A stretch of 64,000 nucleotides of DNA, taken from positions 2,666,001 through 2,730,000 of the forward strand of contig OY756143.1 in NCBI GenBank assembly GCA_963576785.1, read 5' to 3'. Positions 46,810 through 59,053 of the stretch are shown piece after piece. How positions within the stretch are numbered: the stretch's first letter is position 1; each line of letters begins with the position of its first letter. The notes beneath the pieces are model-generated. The model ran no database searches and was not told the origin of the DNA. It saw only the letters and a program-made list of their open reading frames with translations. This DNA is from Chlorophyllum brunneum (taxonomy: Eukaryota; Basidiomycota; Agaricomycetes; Agaricales; Agaricaceae). The translations under genes were made by a program, and so were the position numbers.

Positions 46810-47835
46810 TTGATATTGAAGATGAAAACACAGGTGATAATCAAGCTCTTGCGTAGACTTTCTGGGCATGATAGCGCTGCGATTGAGCAGGCTCGAAAGG
46901 TGAATCCCACATTTCCTTTAGATGGCGTTCCCTGGAAACGTCACTACAACAGCGTGTTCTGCGAGAATCACAACTGTGGTGGCAGCTTCACCACCCGAAT
47001 ATTGTACCTTTGTATGGTACGGTTTTTGAACAGGACTCTCCAGCCCTCGTCATGCCATACTACAAGAATGGCGACCTTGTGCATTTCTTACAAAAACATC
47101 CCAAATTCACCAGTAAATTCATTTTGGTGAGTCTGGCCACTGTTCGTTCTCTTCTGAACTGGCGCTATATTATCCGTTCTATATTCGCGAGGTTGCTGCA
47201 GCTGTCGAGTATCTGCACAACCTCAGGCCACACGCCATTGTACATGGAGATATTAAAGGAGTAAGCTTACCCCTCATCCAACAAGTCGTTCGACGTTAAT
47301 AACCTGTCTAGCTCAATATTCTTGTAACTGATGATCACCATGCCTGTCTCGCTGATTTTGGTACAGCAAACATGCCCAGTGTGACGGCACATACGGTTAC
47401 TGCCCTCGACGGGACCTGTAGGTGGATGGCACCAGAACTCATCAAAGGCGATGCATTGTCAGCCACCACGGCCTCGGATGTATGGGCGTTTGCTATGACG
47501 GCTCTAGAGGTGAGCACCCAATCTCGTCCAAATATGTATGGGGCACTCAATTTACACAGATACTCACGGGGACGCTACCCTTCTACCACTTACCCACTGA
47601 TGCCGCCGTCATGATTGATGTAGTGCGTGGCTCTTTGCCCTTGTGCCCGCCTGAAATGGGCCAATCAATGTGGACTTTACTGCGGCGGTGCTGGGCATTG
47701 GAACCATCGAAACGGCCAATAATGTCAAGCGTATCCATTATTCTGGACATCATAGCGTATTGGACACTCACTCCTGACCATGTCAATGATTTCGTGGACC
47801 GCCTTGAGGCTGGGAGGGATCGGGTGGTGACCTAG
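46810..47835 (+). CDS. TKL-type protein kinase, N-lobe incomplete
   Basis: Ser/Thr kinase of the tyrosine-kinase-like group expanded in mushrooms. Supported exons: about 46810-46899, 46953-47126, 47192-47260, 47312-47509, 47560-47835, with introns of 50-65 bp, GT-AG. Motifs: beta-3 Lys in VIIKLL (46831-46850), alpha-C RKRVLRE, HPNIVPLYG, catalytic loop IVHGDIKGLNIL (HGD for HRD, usual in this group), LADFGTA (DFG), WMAPEL (APE), SDVWAF, and CWALEPSKRP with the Arg of subdomain XI. No glycine-rich loop could be found upstream. A frame from 46645 stays open but lacks it, so the 5' end is unresolved or lost. Substrate unknown. Confidence 0.75.
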
Positions 47836-48811
47836 ATGAATTAACACCAGTGGGTAATGCTGGGTATTCCATCTTCATGCAGCTGGAAGCCACAAAAAGA
47901 TTCGTTCAGCACTCTGTGGAGGCTGGTCACTCACTGGTGCCAAATATGCCGTCTCATCCCCTTTCACACCTATACTCTTCTTCTTCCGCTTTTCAAATTT
48001 GCTTGTTATGATAGCCACTAGCCTTAGACGAACTAATGTGTCTCTTTGTCTACGCCGTGAAGGCCTTCTCTGAAGCAATCTATGATCGACACATGAGCTG
48101 GTTTCATTCCACTCCAACCCCGCGGTACCAAGAAGTTGGACACTGGTTATACTGGAAGCATCAAACTAGAACGGAAACGATGCCCACTAATACCCCTTTA
48201 ACCCTGCTCAATACAACGGGACGGGCTTGCTCTCCAAGAGGGTATGACCGCCGAGGTGCTGCATTAACTTCCCCCGGACTTCGATTGGCTGTGCACTGTT
48301 CACGAAAAAAATTGAGACGATAAAACCCCAGCAGGTTCTTGGTATTTATATCCCGATCATAAGAGCAGTTAGGGTGAACGAATAGGACGACGCTTCCAAG
48401 ACCTTGAGGACGGCGAGAGATTTGGTATCGTTCTCTTTTCAGTTGTGGAATTCAACACCCCCTATGGGTTCAACGTGACCTGAATATCTATGATGGGTTC
48501 TCTTTTTCAATCTTCGTATCAGAAGTGTAGTGTATACCATTATAACGCGCCCCTGTTGAGCGCTCAACAAGTAGAAGAGGAGCACCATGTGGGATGAGAT
48601 GTTCAAGAAGACGCCCCGGCAGGACGGCACTCTCATGGTGCTGGCCCGGACCTCAACGATGCCTGTGATTTCGGCTAAGGCGATAAACAATATTCGCCCC
48701 TGAGTGCAACCCCAGAAATGAACGAGAGCTGAACAGACACTAGAACTGGCTTTCGGGCACGAGTCGGGGTTGATAGGGATACAAAGTAAACTGGCAGAGA
48801 TGAGAAGGGGC
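47836..48811. other. Gene-free stretch
   Basis: Only short unrelated frames (up to about 95 codons, 48036-48323). No motifs, repeats or RNA genes were recognised. Confidence 0.45.
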
Positions 48812-49270
48812 TGCGATCTAAAAAAGTAATCAGCCTTGCACTATCTGATCAATCTGATACCCGACGTCCACTAACAGTAAAACACGACACAGCTCTCCAT
48901 CATCACGAAAGCAGTCGAACACACCTATGCCTCTCTCCTGCGCCAATACCGAGAACGATGTTCCGCTTCCAAACTTCCCGAGAAGTTTCTAAATGGAAGA
49001 ACGACTTACCATTGTGGCCCACAGCATGCTTATGCCGGTTGGGTAAACAGAAACAAGAAAAACTGTTGTCAACGGACCAGTCCACTACCAGTGCCACTAC
49101 TCACACAGGACCGACGACACCTTGGAAGATTCAAGTGAGGTAGGGGGGGCACGAGAGCACGAAGGAACACCAACACCAAGAGAAGAGATCATCTTCGTTG
49201 ACGATTTTACCTCCAGCACCGAGAATGAACAGTTGCGGTGCGGAGGCTCGAAAAGAAGACTGGATAATTG
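48812..49270 (+). pseudogene. Pseudogene piece of the coiled-coil/membrane-anchor gene (middle part)
   Basis: Bases 48812-49010 align with 35591-35880 of the intact gene, including its third intron (AATCAGCCTT..., CATCATCACGAAAGCA, TGTTCCGCTTCC). 49040-49075 aligns with the segment GAACAGAAACAAGA, and 49165-49215 with the segment around 36680-36740. Internal deletions join these blocks and the frames are lost. Intron sequence in the copy means DNA duplication, not retroposition. Confidence 0.7.
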
Positions 49271-49955
49271 GGAGGTATCGAAATTTTTGTTGAGGAATAA
49301 AGGTTAATGAAATAATAAAGCGTGAAGTGGGCACGCAAGTTCCTGCGACTTTCGGTCACGGGGTACGGTAATCCTTAACTCGTATTACTAACGAGGTCCG
49401 GATTTGGTTTGTCCTACATCCCTAGCACAGTCGGTTTTCGTGTGGCCGTGACGGGTGTAATTTAGGAATGACATGACATAAATTGAGCCAACTACGCTAC
49501 TACAAAAGCTCAGATGATGCGTAAATAAACACCTCGTCAATAAATAAAATACTATAAAACAGAGCCAAACATAGGCACTACACGATCGAAACAGAGAGAA
49601 TTAGCATGGGCAGAGAGGTGAAGATGTGAACAACAACGGGGTAGTAATATGCAGAGAGAGTTGACCGAGAGTTGAAGAGCAACGCAAGTCAGGGTTATGA
49701 GTATCACGTGGCTGTCCTAAGTTCTACTACATGGTTTGCGATAAATACGTCCCTACGCGTAATGGTGGTGAGTATTGAAACGGTAATTGAGATTCGGCAT
49801 CTTGTCCTGATGTCTACGAAACACTAGGTACTTTTGCTATAGAGTTGTTAAGGAAAATACTGTTTCGCCAAAGAACGGAGAGGGTCTCTCAACGACACCC
49901 TTATAACCGCCGCTAATCCTCAAACCCGAATTCCTTCTTGTACCATTCCAGAAGT
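49271..49955. other. Spacer between the two pseudogene pieces, nothing recognised
   Basis: AT-rich, with no frame above about 60 codons and no match to the repeats found elsewhere in the window. Confidence 0.4.
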
Positions 49956-51110
49956 CACAGCACTCTCATGGCAGCTTAAACAGTGTTCACAGAACCCAGG
50001 ACTCCCATGTCCCAGTCACTCCCACAGACACCCTCGTCGTGTTTCGTGCCTTTGGGGACTTATCTCTCATCTCCAACGAGGATACTGACATGTCAAGACC
50101 CTCCTCACAAAAGCACAGGGCCTCGAAGTGACTCCTAGCATGCTTCTCAGATTCATCGCTTAGAAAGCACGACACTCCGAGTTCTGACCCAGGCTTCTGA
50201 TGACTTAGACCCTCCTCGTGGCCGCGACCAAGCAAGGGATTTTGGTTCTTCGGATCGGTAATGAATCGAACCGCGTGTCGTATTACACTGGTAGTCTAAC
50301 CCCCCTCTCTTGGGGGACTACATACTCCTGCCGGACGATCAGTATTCCTGGAACCCTGACAACGGTCACTACCACTCACCAACACACCTTCAAACCGGAA
50401 TAGCAAAATTCCAGCATCTTGTACATGAGGTATCGACGTGCGTATTCCCCTTCCACTCCCTATTCAAATCACAATCTCAATTCATCACCCAAGTTCTCCA
50501 CAAGCCCACTTGTTTCTTCCTATTCCACTTCCAGGGATATACGTAGTCGCACCCCCAACCTCTCCAGCTCCCCTTTCGGATCCAGGCTCCTCTTCACCTA
50601 TTGGGTCACCAACATTTTCCCCCCTCTCCCCGCCCCGACACTCGCCCCAAATTTCTGGCATGTTCGCGTAGCTACACAATGGTGGTGGTGGGGCATTGTC
50701 GACGAAAACACCGTCAACGACAGGTACGTCGCTAATTCATTCTGCTCTTTGCCACCTATTATTCAAAAATAACAACAGAAAGTCGCACCTTGCGCAAAGC
50801 AATTCCCGAGTCCATCCTCTCGCCATCACATAGAACTACAGCACGAAGAAGTTAAATAATACTCCGTCACTCAATATGATACCACTCTCGCCTACGTCTC
50901 TTCAGGTGTACAACCTCTTCCACCACCTATCATTCTCTCATCCTTACCTCCTACCATTTTAAGCGGAGCTAACGCTCGGGGAGTTAGTGCGCAAGGAGGG
51001 TGGGTGGTTTATGGTATGGTATGGAGGATTTTGGTTTTTATGTATACATGGTTCCGCTCGATGCAAGTCACCCCCCTCTTTGATGACGTATGAGGCTCGT
51101 TTTAGCTATC
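49956..51110 (+). pseudogene. Pseudogene piece of the coiled-coil/membrane-anchor gene (5' and 3' parts)
   Basis: 49985-50700 aligns with 34400-35250 of the intact gene (TTCACAGA, GTCTTTCG/GTGTTTCG, CCTCGTGGCCGCG, TATTACACTGGTAGTC, the intron-2 region CAATCTCAATTCAT). After a deletion, 50700-50940 aligns with 35232-35250 and then 36303-36530, keeping an intron (50724-50778). 50940-51110 matches the 3' end and 3' UTR (37380-37860). Frame shifts and stops are numerous. The missing middle block is found separately at 48812-49270, so the copy was rearranged after or during duplication. Confidence 0.8.
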
Positions 51111-54100
51111 CCTTCCCCCCCGATTCCGATTCTCTACCATTCCAGGTCCGGTTTGGGTGACTTTATATTGACCTTGAACATCATGGTCTTAGGACACATC
51201 GCATCCCGTAGACTTCGCCACCGTAACAAGCCGGTATACGGTGGTAGTCTCAGGTTTGTGATTTATTTGACGACTTCTCTTTACCTTAGTCCCTATGTTT
51301 TCGTGAATCCTACTTTGAGTAATTTCCCCTCTTTTTTGTAGAGTTACGCCTAGCCATATGTATCCTTTGGTACTTATCTGCTAGGAACCGTCGACAATGG
51401 TAATTGGGCTCGCCAGGATTTGTGTGTCATGTAAAGCTTTGTTTTCCGTAAAGGCGTCATTGGACACAGTGAATACGGGGAGCTCCTCCATGACGATGCC
51501 TGGAACCTGGGCCAAACTTTATCCCGGACTTGAGAGGTCGAGGGATCAATCCCGAGCCGTAGGTATTTCTCATCGCGCGGAGCCTCTCCCTTAAATTTGA
51601 GGGACCCGAGGGGCGGGCATAATAGGACATGAACGTACTGGGAACCGTCGAACCGGGATTTCACGGGTTACTGTTGCTTTGTTCGGTGTGCGTGAGATAC
51701 GCGCGATATTCGTTTTCCATTAGATCGCACATCTTTCTCACATGTAAGGGCATTGTGCCCTACGAGGATTCCTGTCAATGCCGCTCTGGGGGCCTGACCT
51801 AGTTTCGGTACCATTCCGATCCTGGTGGGGCCTTCATAAATATGACCTTGCTCCCTTTCGCCTTGGTTGTTTATGACGGGTTGAATGACACAGTTGGTGC
51901 CCTGTCCACCACGCCGAATGGAACCTGTACCTTCCAAACGTTGACCAGCCACCCGATGGAGTGAATTCTATAGAGAACACAGTTGGAATCATCACCTCAA
52001 GCCGCCGCCCGAAAAGGTAGGAAGGTGTACCTATCCATTGCAGTTACAAGATAGAGAGAACTTGATCGGTTGTATCTGGAGCCACGCTGCCTGCCACCAG
52101 ATTCAATACTTGATAAGGAACTTTATCTTCCGGGAACCCTCATGTCAGAGACACAATACAAGTCTCCTCGTGTGCCCGAGGGACCAACTTGGTTTGGTTA
52201 GGAAGTTTGATCAGCTAGACTGACTTACAGACTAAGGATTCACGGAAAGTATTATCCGTTTGCCTCCGAGCCCGCAAATGTGGTAAGCAGAAACGTCACA
52301 GAGTCCTTGGAAACAGAGTTCCTCGAAAGACAAAAAGCAGTCGCTGGTCGGCACCTAATGTATCATACTGGCCCAGGACAGTTAGATCCCAGACCTTGGG
52401 GAAAAAAGACCTCTGAGGAGAAGACAACGCAAGAGGAGCCGCGTAAAGGAAGGGCGTACGAAGGGGGTTGGAGGTAGTATCTCCGTATAGAGGAGATCCC
52501 AGAGTTGCGCCTTGGGATGATCAAAGTTGCGGAAGTGTCGATGACCCTGAGGAAACAGGCTCACGTGCCAACCTCCAATGTAGGCTCAAATTCAGTAGTC
52601 GGCTATATTTGTTCCATTCCATTCCTCTGAGAAGACACCTCATGTCCCAACCCACTCGGCAGGAGTGTTCAGGCAGTCTTGGTCAACGGCGCTACCGCTC
52701 CGTATTATAATCCAAGAACCCAGGACACTTCAGTGCAATTCCACCCGAAGCAGTGACACCTAACCGACGGCTCGTCACTCGTCACTGGTATTGTCAAAGA
52801 GAAGGGGCGCTGACGGTGTCTGTCGGAACTGCCAATATCGACACTGTTACGACACAGGTACAAAGAAGAATACATCCAACCTCACCTACTTACAGAGCGA
52901 GAGGGTCTCGGAAAGGCGTCATATCAGCGAAACGCAGATCTCACGCAGAGTTCTTAGTAGTCGAAATTTTTACTATGTCGATGGCTTTACATTTGAGTGC
53001 AACTTGTCTCTCAACTCTTGTAGGTTTGTACCCGTTCATGTTGACATGTCCGTTACACATACCTTTAGGTGGTTGACCCATCTAAGGGTAGGGAAGTGCT
53101 CTAGACCGTTGTTACTCCATTCAGGTCAGTTACTGACATGAGGCGGTTGGAGTAGGCCACACTTTCAGAATACAATGGTAGGTACTGTATACCGCCGCGT
53201 TATCAACCTTTTCCACATGACTACTAGTTTGTGGCCCTATACATATTGAGATTACGACCTTAAGGTACGCAATCACTAACTTTGTCCTATTCCCAAACCT
53301 CGTTGGTATCACCCGCCGATTACTCTTCCAGAAAAGGGCCCAGGCCTCCATATAGAATTGCAGCGGGGCAGCTCGTGCGGGCAAGGTTGACCAGACTGGA
53401 TTCCGGGGCGGATGGTTTCGGATGATGTGCGACCTGTTGGTTTGACACTTCAAACCTGCGTGTCTGATGTCACCTCCCAGTTAGCACTTTAGTACTTAGT
53501 GTAATGTACCTCACGGTTGGGACGCTCTGCCTAGTCGCTCAAAGTTATTCTCGTTAAGACTGGATTCACCCAGGGCCTGCTTGATTTCCTCGCGATGTGG
53601 CGACTGAACTGGTTGACGTCTTAATTCTCTGGGAATTTGAGGCCAAAGCAAATAATCAACCCTTGAGAAATACCCCGAATGGATTAATATCGTGATCCAC
53701 ATAGTTGATTTGGTCTTGTCGGCAATCTACGATTTTGTCATTTCACAGAAATTTCAGGCATACCTGCGGCAAGTATATTTGGGGCCCTTCGCCTACCAAA
53801 CTCTTGGTAACATACACCAATGCATAAATGTATGGCAGTGTCTGCAAGGGTTGTGAGCCTGGCCAACGCCACAGAAGTCTCATGGAACGGAACTTCACAA
53901 TGGGGTTAAGACAAGAGCTGTCAGAGAGCGACCCTATCCAGAATGTTAGGGAGGAAGGGGGGTATATCGTCGCCCTGAGGTCTGAAGCCTCGGCCAATCA
54001 GTCGGGAAAACAGTGACAGCCACCTTTTCGAAAGTCAACATATGCTGTAATGGTACTTATGTGGCGTGTTCGGTACGTGGTTGGTGGTGGGCATGGAATT

Positions 54101-54194
54101 ATTTATCGAACGCTTCGAATGGAAGCTCAAACGGTATCCAAGGATACAGCTAGAAAGTATATTAATGTTACTTTTGGCTAGTTGGGACTTGATA
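51111..54194. other. 3 kb stretch without recognisable genes
   Basis: No frame exceeds about 117 codons, none carries a known motif, and no convincing exon chain could be built. No LTR, poly(A) tail or inverted repeat was seen. GC content is similar to the gene regions, unlike the AT-rich older elements. Confidence 0.45.
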
Positions 54195-56148
54195 TCACAG
54201 CATGCCTTTGACAAACCATACCATGAGTTTCGTTGAGAAGCGCACATTCCGTCTAGCGCCCTTCCAGGTTGAGATGTTCCCACGTATGTTATCAATCTCG
54301 TATTGGAGACGGTCCCGTAAGTGCAATGCGGTATCGGATGATCCAACACTGTTTGCGCGGATAACCTTGTCTTCTGCTAAAGAATCGCTTTGGGTGGCGG
54401 GTGCAATTTCCGGGGCACAGGCACCTCGTTCAACGTTGGTGTGGCGAGAAGGTATAACCATCACAAACGAGAGTTCAGTGTCTAGGTTCGCGGAACGAGA
54501 GTTAAAGTTAGTTGATCCAAAGAGTGTTAATATCGGCGATCCTTTGGATGTCGGGGACAGCCAAATGCCTAACGAAATGTTAATCCATTGTTAATCCACA
54601 AGACGTACGATTTGGATGAGACGAGTTAGCGTACCCTTGGCGTGGTATGTCCAACCGGGCTTATCCCATTCCGACAGCTCCACACCTTTGAAGTTTCCAG
54701 ACGCGGCTTCTCTCCATAGTCGCCCAGCCTTCCGCACCGCCCGCATGAAATCTTTCTCATGGTAGGTGTATCCTTCAGGTATCCTTCCAGAGATGCCCCT
54801 TGAGCCAAAGAAACCGTTGGCCTGTATACAAATATCGGGATCCATTCAAGCGAGTAGGTATGAAGTACACTTACCTTGGGACTGGCAGCAACAACCCTAC
54901 AGTCTACACTCCGGCTCCCCAAAATTAGCTTCTGATAGGGCTGGTATAGACTGAAATACCCGCTTGTCAAATCGAACAAAGGTCTTTTACGGGACCCTTG
55001 CTTCGCGGCGATGTTGATGTGGCGAAACAACAGCTGAAGAACGGTTTCCTCCTCACGAATTCCAAATTGTCCAGCCTGGATAATTGGAAAAATAATGACT
55101 TGTTGCTTGGGCTTGGACGAATCTTGATTGGTCTCAAGCCGTATTTGTGAGGCAACCCGTCGAGACGACTGGAATTCGATAAGCGCTTCTTTGGCCTTCA
55201 TGTGGATGTGGTGTGGGTGTGTATTTGGGTCTGGCCACTGCAGGACGTAGTCATCCTGGATGTACGAATGTGGTGTTACGGCATTCAGGGTCGTGCTAGG
55301 AAGTAAACGAAAGGAGAACTTGGCGACAGTTTGGAGAAAGTCATAGCAGTACTGTGCAAATAGCGGTTGGTCGTTGAAGTGTAAATACCGGTCTTGACGA
55401 TCGGTGAAGTAAGACATATTAAGGTTTGCGCTGGAAGAGGGTCAGCTTTGAGATTGGTAAACTTGTGTTTGACGAAAAGGACAAAGTAGACACACCCGGT
55501 AATGATAACCTCGTTATCAGCGCCGTAAACTTTTGCGTGCCACGTCCCCCAGCCTTCATTAAAGCGTGGTGGAACTATTTTGGCCATAATGCCGCGGAGG
55601 CTTGGACTTCTGAACATCGAAACGTGCACCCGTGAGGGATACATCTTCAATAACGGAAGCAAGAGCTTTGCCGTCGAGGAAGACCCTGGCCTCGTCGAGC
55701 GGTTAAGATCAAGCTGGAAATAGACCCGCAATAGCGGCTTGGTACTCATTGCTTGGGATATTGTGTCTAGCTGACAAGACATAAGTAAAGACTCCCTGAA
55801 AGATATGGCCACGAACAATTTCTGCGTCTTCGGAGCCCATATATAAGGAGGATATGAATATTCTGTATTCAGCACGTCTAATTGTTTCCTGAGGACAGCG
55901 AATGAGCTGTGCAGCGGCAGGGTAGCTGGGGTTGCACACACCAAGAGTAAAGAATAGAATTCGGTTGGTTGGTACAGAATACGGATTTGTTGCGGTGGAA
56001 AGGAAAATGCTGGCTGTTTGGTAGCGACATTAGAAGTAAATTCTTGAATAATTGGGTCGAGATGGCTCGTAGAAATTCGACGACAATGTATGGGATTTTT
56101 GCTGGACCGTAAAGTTCGACGGAGGAGAATACGCGAAGCACGAAGCAT
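54195..56148 (-). CDS. PGS1: CDP-diacylglycerol-glycerol-3-phosphate 3-phosphatidyltransferase, 556 aa
   Basis: Makes phosphatidylglycerol phosphate from CDP-diacylglycerol and glycerol-3-phosphate, the committed step to cardiolipin in mitochondria. Exons (-): 55942-56148, 55817-55888, 55496-55770, 54875-55430, 54635-54821, 54195-54568; the sum is 1671 nt. All introns are GT-AG, 46-66 bp. The N-terminus (MLRASRILLRRTLR) is a typical mitochondrial presequence. Phospholipase D superfamily: RIFISSLYMGSED (about 80), LDLNRSTRPG (about 115), HKD motif 1 HAKVYGAD (H171), GANLN...YFTDRQDRY, and the second motif YHAKGIWLS (H430), without the Asp, as is usual in this family. It ends WFVKGML. The next upstream TTG-led frame was not used. 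Confidence 0.93.
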
Positions 56149-56669
56149 TATGATTTCACCCAAAGTCGGAGGAGTGTTCCGTGGCACCAAAGCGTGATTT
56201 TGTTTGCCCCTGCTTGGTGCCCCTTCTGCAATCAGGAAGCTTGCCACGAGTTGCCCATATTCTGAATGCAATCATAACCCAATACAAGTGTGTATGTCTT
56301 TACCCTTTTGTGGCTAGAAATTTTCTGACATTCGCCAGTTAGACACTCCCGAGCTGAAGTCCATACCACAGTATCTATGGGCTTTGGCAGAGCTGCCTCT
56401 TGATCCCCTGTTATTTACCTCTTCTCAGGATAGATCAGAGGTAGAGGTACCAATTGCACAATATGGCTGGTATAGGCTTTCCACGTGCTCTGTACTTCTC
56501 TTATACTGATGCCTATCTAGAGGCTGTCTCTGACGGCGGCGGAAATGAGCCTGAGACGCTATCTCTCTTTGGAAGCACCGGGGATACAAAGGTGGACAAG
56601 CTTTGACGTTCTGGGATTGGGATCCTTCCACCAAGAACCCTGCGCACCCACCGCCGCTGCGTCCAACAT
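56149..56669. promoter_or_regulatory. Divergent intergenic region, PGS1 and the small gene
   Basis: 521 bp between opposed start codons. A short frame with ATG at 56463 (about 43 codons, + strand) cannot be spliced in frame to the gene at 56670 and is probably not coding. Confidence 0.4.
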
Positions 56670-57137
56670 ATGTCTACTAGCTCCAACCCCGCAACACCGC
56701 GTCAATTAGAGGTAGATGCCGTGGTCGACCTACTCGACAAATTCTATTCAGAAGTTTGGGAAGAGGGGGGGAGCATTGAGTAAATACGTCAATTGGAACC
56801 ATACATCCTAAACTAACTCATCCTCGAATACAGAGAACAAGAGGATGTAAATTTATACAACCTGTATGACCGTTGCTCTCCTCAACCCTGCCTAAAATCG
56901 CCTCCACCAAACCCGAAGCCTGATTCATCTCCGAATGAACCAATCGACCAAGAAATGCTTGCTAAGAAACTCTGGAACTATATGGAGTCCACATCACATA
57001 GTAACACCCCCAATTCTAAATGTGCACCACACGGAAGCAGTGGCCCTAAGGGGAAAGGACCGAGTGCACCGGTTGGAGCATCCGAAAGGGAAAATGGAGG
57101 TTGGTGGTTTCTCCCAAGCTTTCCACGCAAACGCTGA
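56670..57137 (+). CDS. Small unknown protein, 137 aa, one intron
   Basis: Exons 56670-56779 and 56834-57137 with a GT-AG intron of 54 bp splitting a Glu codon; together 414 nt. Residues 5-37 are acidic and helical (VDAVVDLLDKFYSEVWEEGG). A Pro-rich stretch with two Cys follows, then IDQEMLAKKLWNYME, a Gly/Lys/Pro-rich linker and a basic tail (WWFLPSFPRKR). No signal peptide or membrane helix. I recognise no family. It lies divergent from PGS1. The in-frame splice and lack of stops support it, but homologues are needed. Confidence 0.5.
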
Positions 57138-58330
57138 ATAAGTCACTTAGGGGCTATTGCTCCAACCTCAGAGTCGCTTAAGAGCCTTCACAAGAACTAA
57201 ATAGATCTTCCCGACATCTACACTTAACCCTCAGTTATCATGGCAGTTATATTTAGGTTTGGCGTCCACGCCCAGTTCAGTAAACGGGTAACATGGGCTT
57301 CGTTATCTCGTGACCATCGGCGGGAATGATGTTCCTAGAGTGTTGCCCTCTCCTATCCGCAGTTGAGTATAGTGAAGTCGTTGTCAGTGTCTTTATGTTA
57401 CATTACATCCGATTACAAACTTTCTGCCCCATAAGTCGCTCCTCCGATACGCAGGCGAAAGCCACGGCTTCCTCGACTTAAAGGTCCGAATCTAGTACAA
57501 AGGAAGCAAGCTGGGGACTCGGGAGTAAAAGGCTAAAGGGTCGCAATTCAAATATCCCTCTGAAGCGAATAACCAAGGGGATTTCTGAGGAATTTCAAAC
57601 ATTTTGCATTGGGTGGAACCAGTGTGGTGTCTGCCAACTCGGCATTTTTTTCGGACTTGGCGGCGCTCTTATTGCTTCTGTTTCTCCTTTCACTAATCTT
57701 CTTCATCCTCTTCGTCTTCCACTGGCCCTCGTACTCTCTTGAGAGTACATTAGACTACAACGACCTCCTAGATTCTTCGAAGAACCTTAGTGCCGATCAA
57801 CGATTTCCGAGATGATCAGGACACCACCTAAAACGTACCTGACCCGATCCGATCTCCCCTCAACCGTCGGAGTCCCTCCGTGTTGAGCCGCTAGAAACGT
57901 ACTAAAAAACCTACAGTCATGGTCCACTGTCAGGGATGTCACGCTCGGAACATCGAAACCGGGACTGTGTCATGCCCGTTCACACAGTACCTACCCTTTC
58001 ATGTAAAAATCACGCTAGAGAGAAATTGGGTGAATGGAGAGACAAAGTCGTGTCGTCACCCGTCAATAGTATCCTTGAGGCAACCATTCTATTAGCTCAC
58101 CCGCGAGAGGTGCAGCCGGCGCTCAGCAACGGTAGCGCTAACGAATTGAGTTATTAATTTATTATGTATACGCTAAGGAGTAACAAAGCAACAGATGATG
58201 CGATAGCATATGGACAAGCGACGAGGTACTGTACAGAATTAATGTTCGTTTTGAACTCTACGTTATGAATATTGATCCATTAGCTAAATTATTCATGACG
58301 CCATCCCACGCGGAGAAAAAAAAAACCGTT
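57138..58330. other. Gene-free stretch with one hydrophobic frame lacking an ATG
   Basis: A frame at 57609-57815 would encode a strongly hydrophobic helix (LLLLFLLSLIFFILFVF), but it has only a TTG at its start and no clear upstream exon. Nothing else was recognised. Confidence 0.4.
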
Positions 58331-59053
58331 TCAATGCATTGTCCAACCATTCCACCAGTTACGGTAATTCTGAAGGCACCAGCTGACCCCAAATACAATT
58401 CCCGTCATCGAGATGAACAACGCAAAGAAAATTGTCGGACCGAACAGCCCCGCCGCAATGAGCAGGTCAAGGTGTTTGTGATCGATGGCACAGAGTTTGA
58501 GGAGTCTCATGACCAAAACTCCAATGACGACCCCGACGATTGTATGGTAGATCTCACAAACGAGGAGGAAGGTGATTTTTTCTTGTAAAGCTCGGTCTAG
58601 CTTGATCTCTTTGGAACGATCGTTTGAGGCCTCCGGGACCTTGGATGGGGGTAGAGAACGCTCGTGGAAGACGTAGAGAACTGAAAGCCCGAATCCCCCG
58701 AATCCAGCAACACCGACCACATGAATGAGGGAAATATGGTCCAGAAAACCGAAGTAGCGGAGCGGCGCTTGGCCAAGGATGAGGAAAGTTATGAGCTTTG
58801 TGGGTGTTGGGATGAAAATGGTGAAGAGTCTCCGGATATGTGACAACTTCAGTGAAAAGAAAACTTGAATGAGCATTGCAGACATAACAGCCGCCACGGA
58901 AACATATACCTGTCAAGTCGTACGTTTAGGGTGAGGACAGATTGAAAGCTGAAACCAATCTGTAGAGCGTACCATAGTGGTGTCCTTCTTCATTTGAGAT
59001 CTCCAAGCTACGCCTGCAAGATTAGAATTGGGGCAAGCATTGCTGCTATTCAT
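58331..59053 (-). CDS. Predicted four-helix membrane protein, 219 aa
   Basis: Exons 58973-59053 and 58331-58909 (660 nt), with a 63-bp GT-AG intron. The start is ATG at 59051-59053 (GCCATGA context). An upstream TTG-led extension was rejected. A short polar N-terminus (NSSNACPNSNLAGVAWRSQ) is followed by four hydrophobic segments at about residues 27-45, 75-100, 135-160 and 170-195, with a charged loop (about 105-130) rich in Lys and Glu. The layout fits unnamed membrane proteins found in mushroom genomes. No transporter or enzyme motif is visible and its role is unknown. The N-terminal Asn/Ser are possible glycosylation sites if outside. Confidence 0.65.

Noticed and set aside
57609..57815. 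Small single-helix membrane protein
   Set aside because: The frame has only a TTG at its start, no clear upstream exon and no recognised family.
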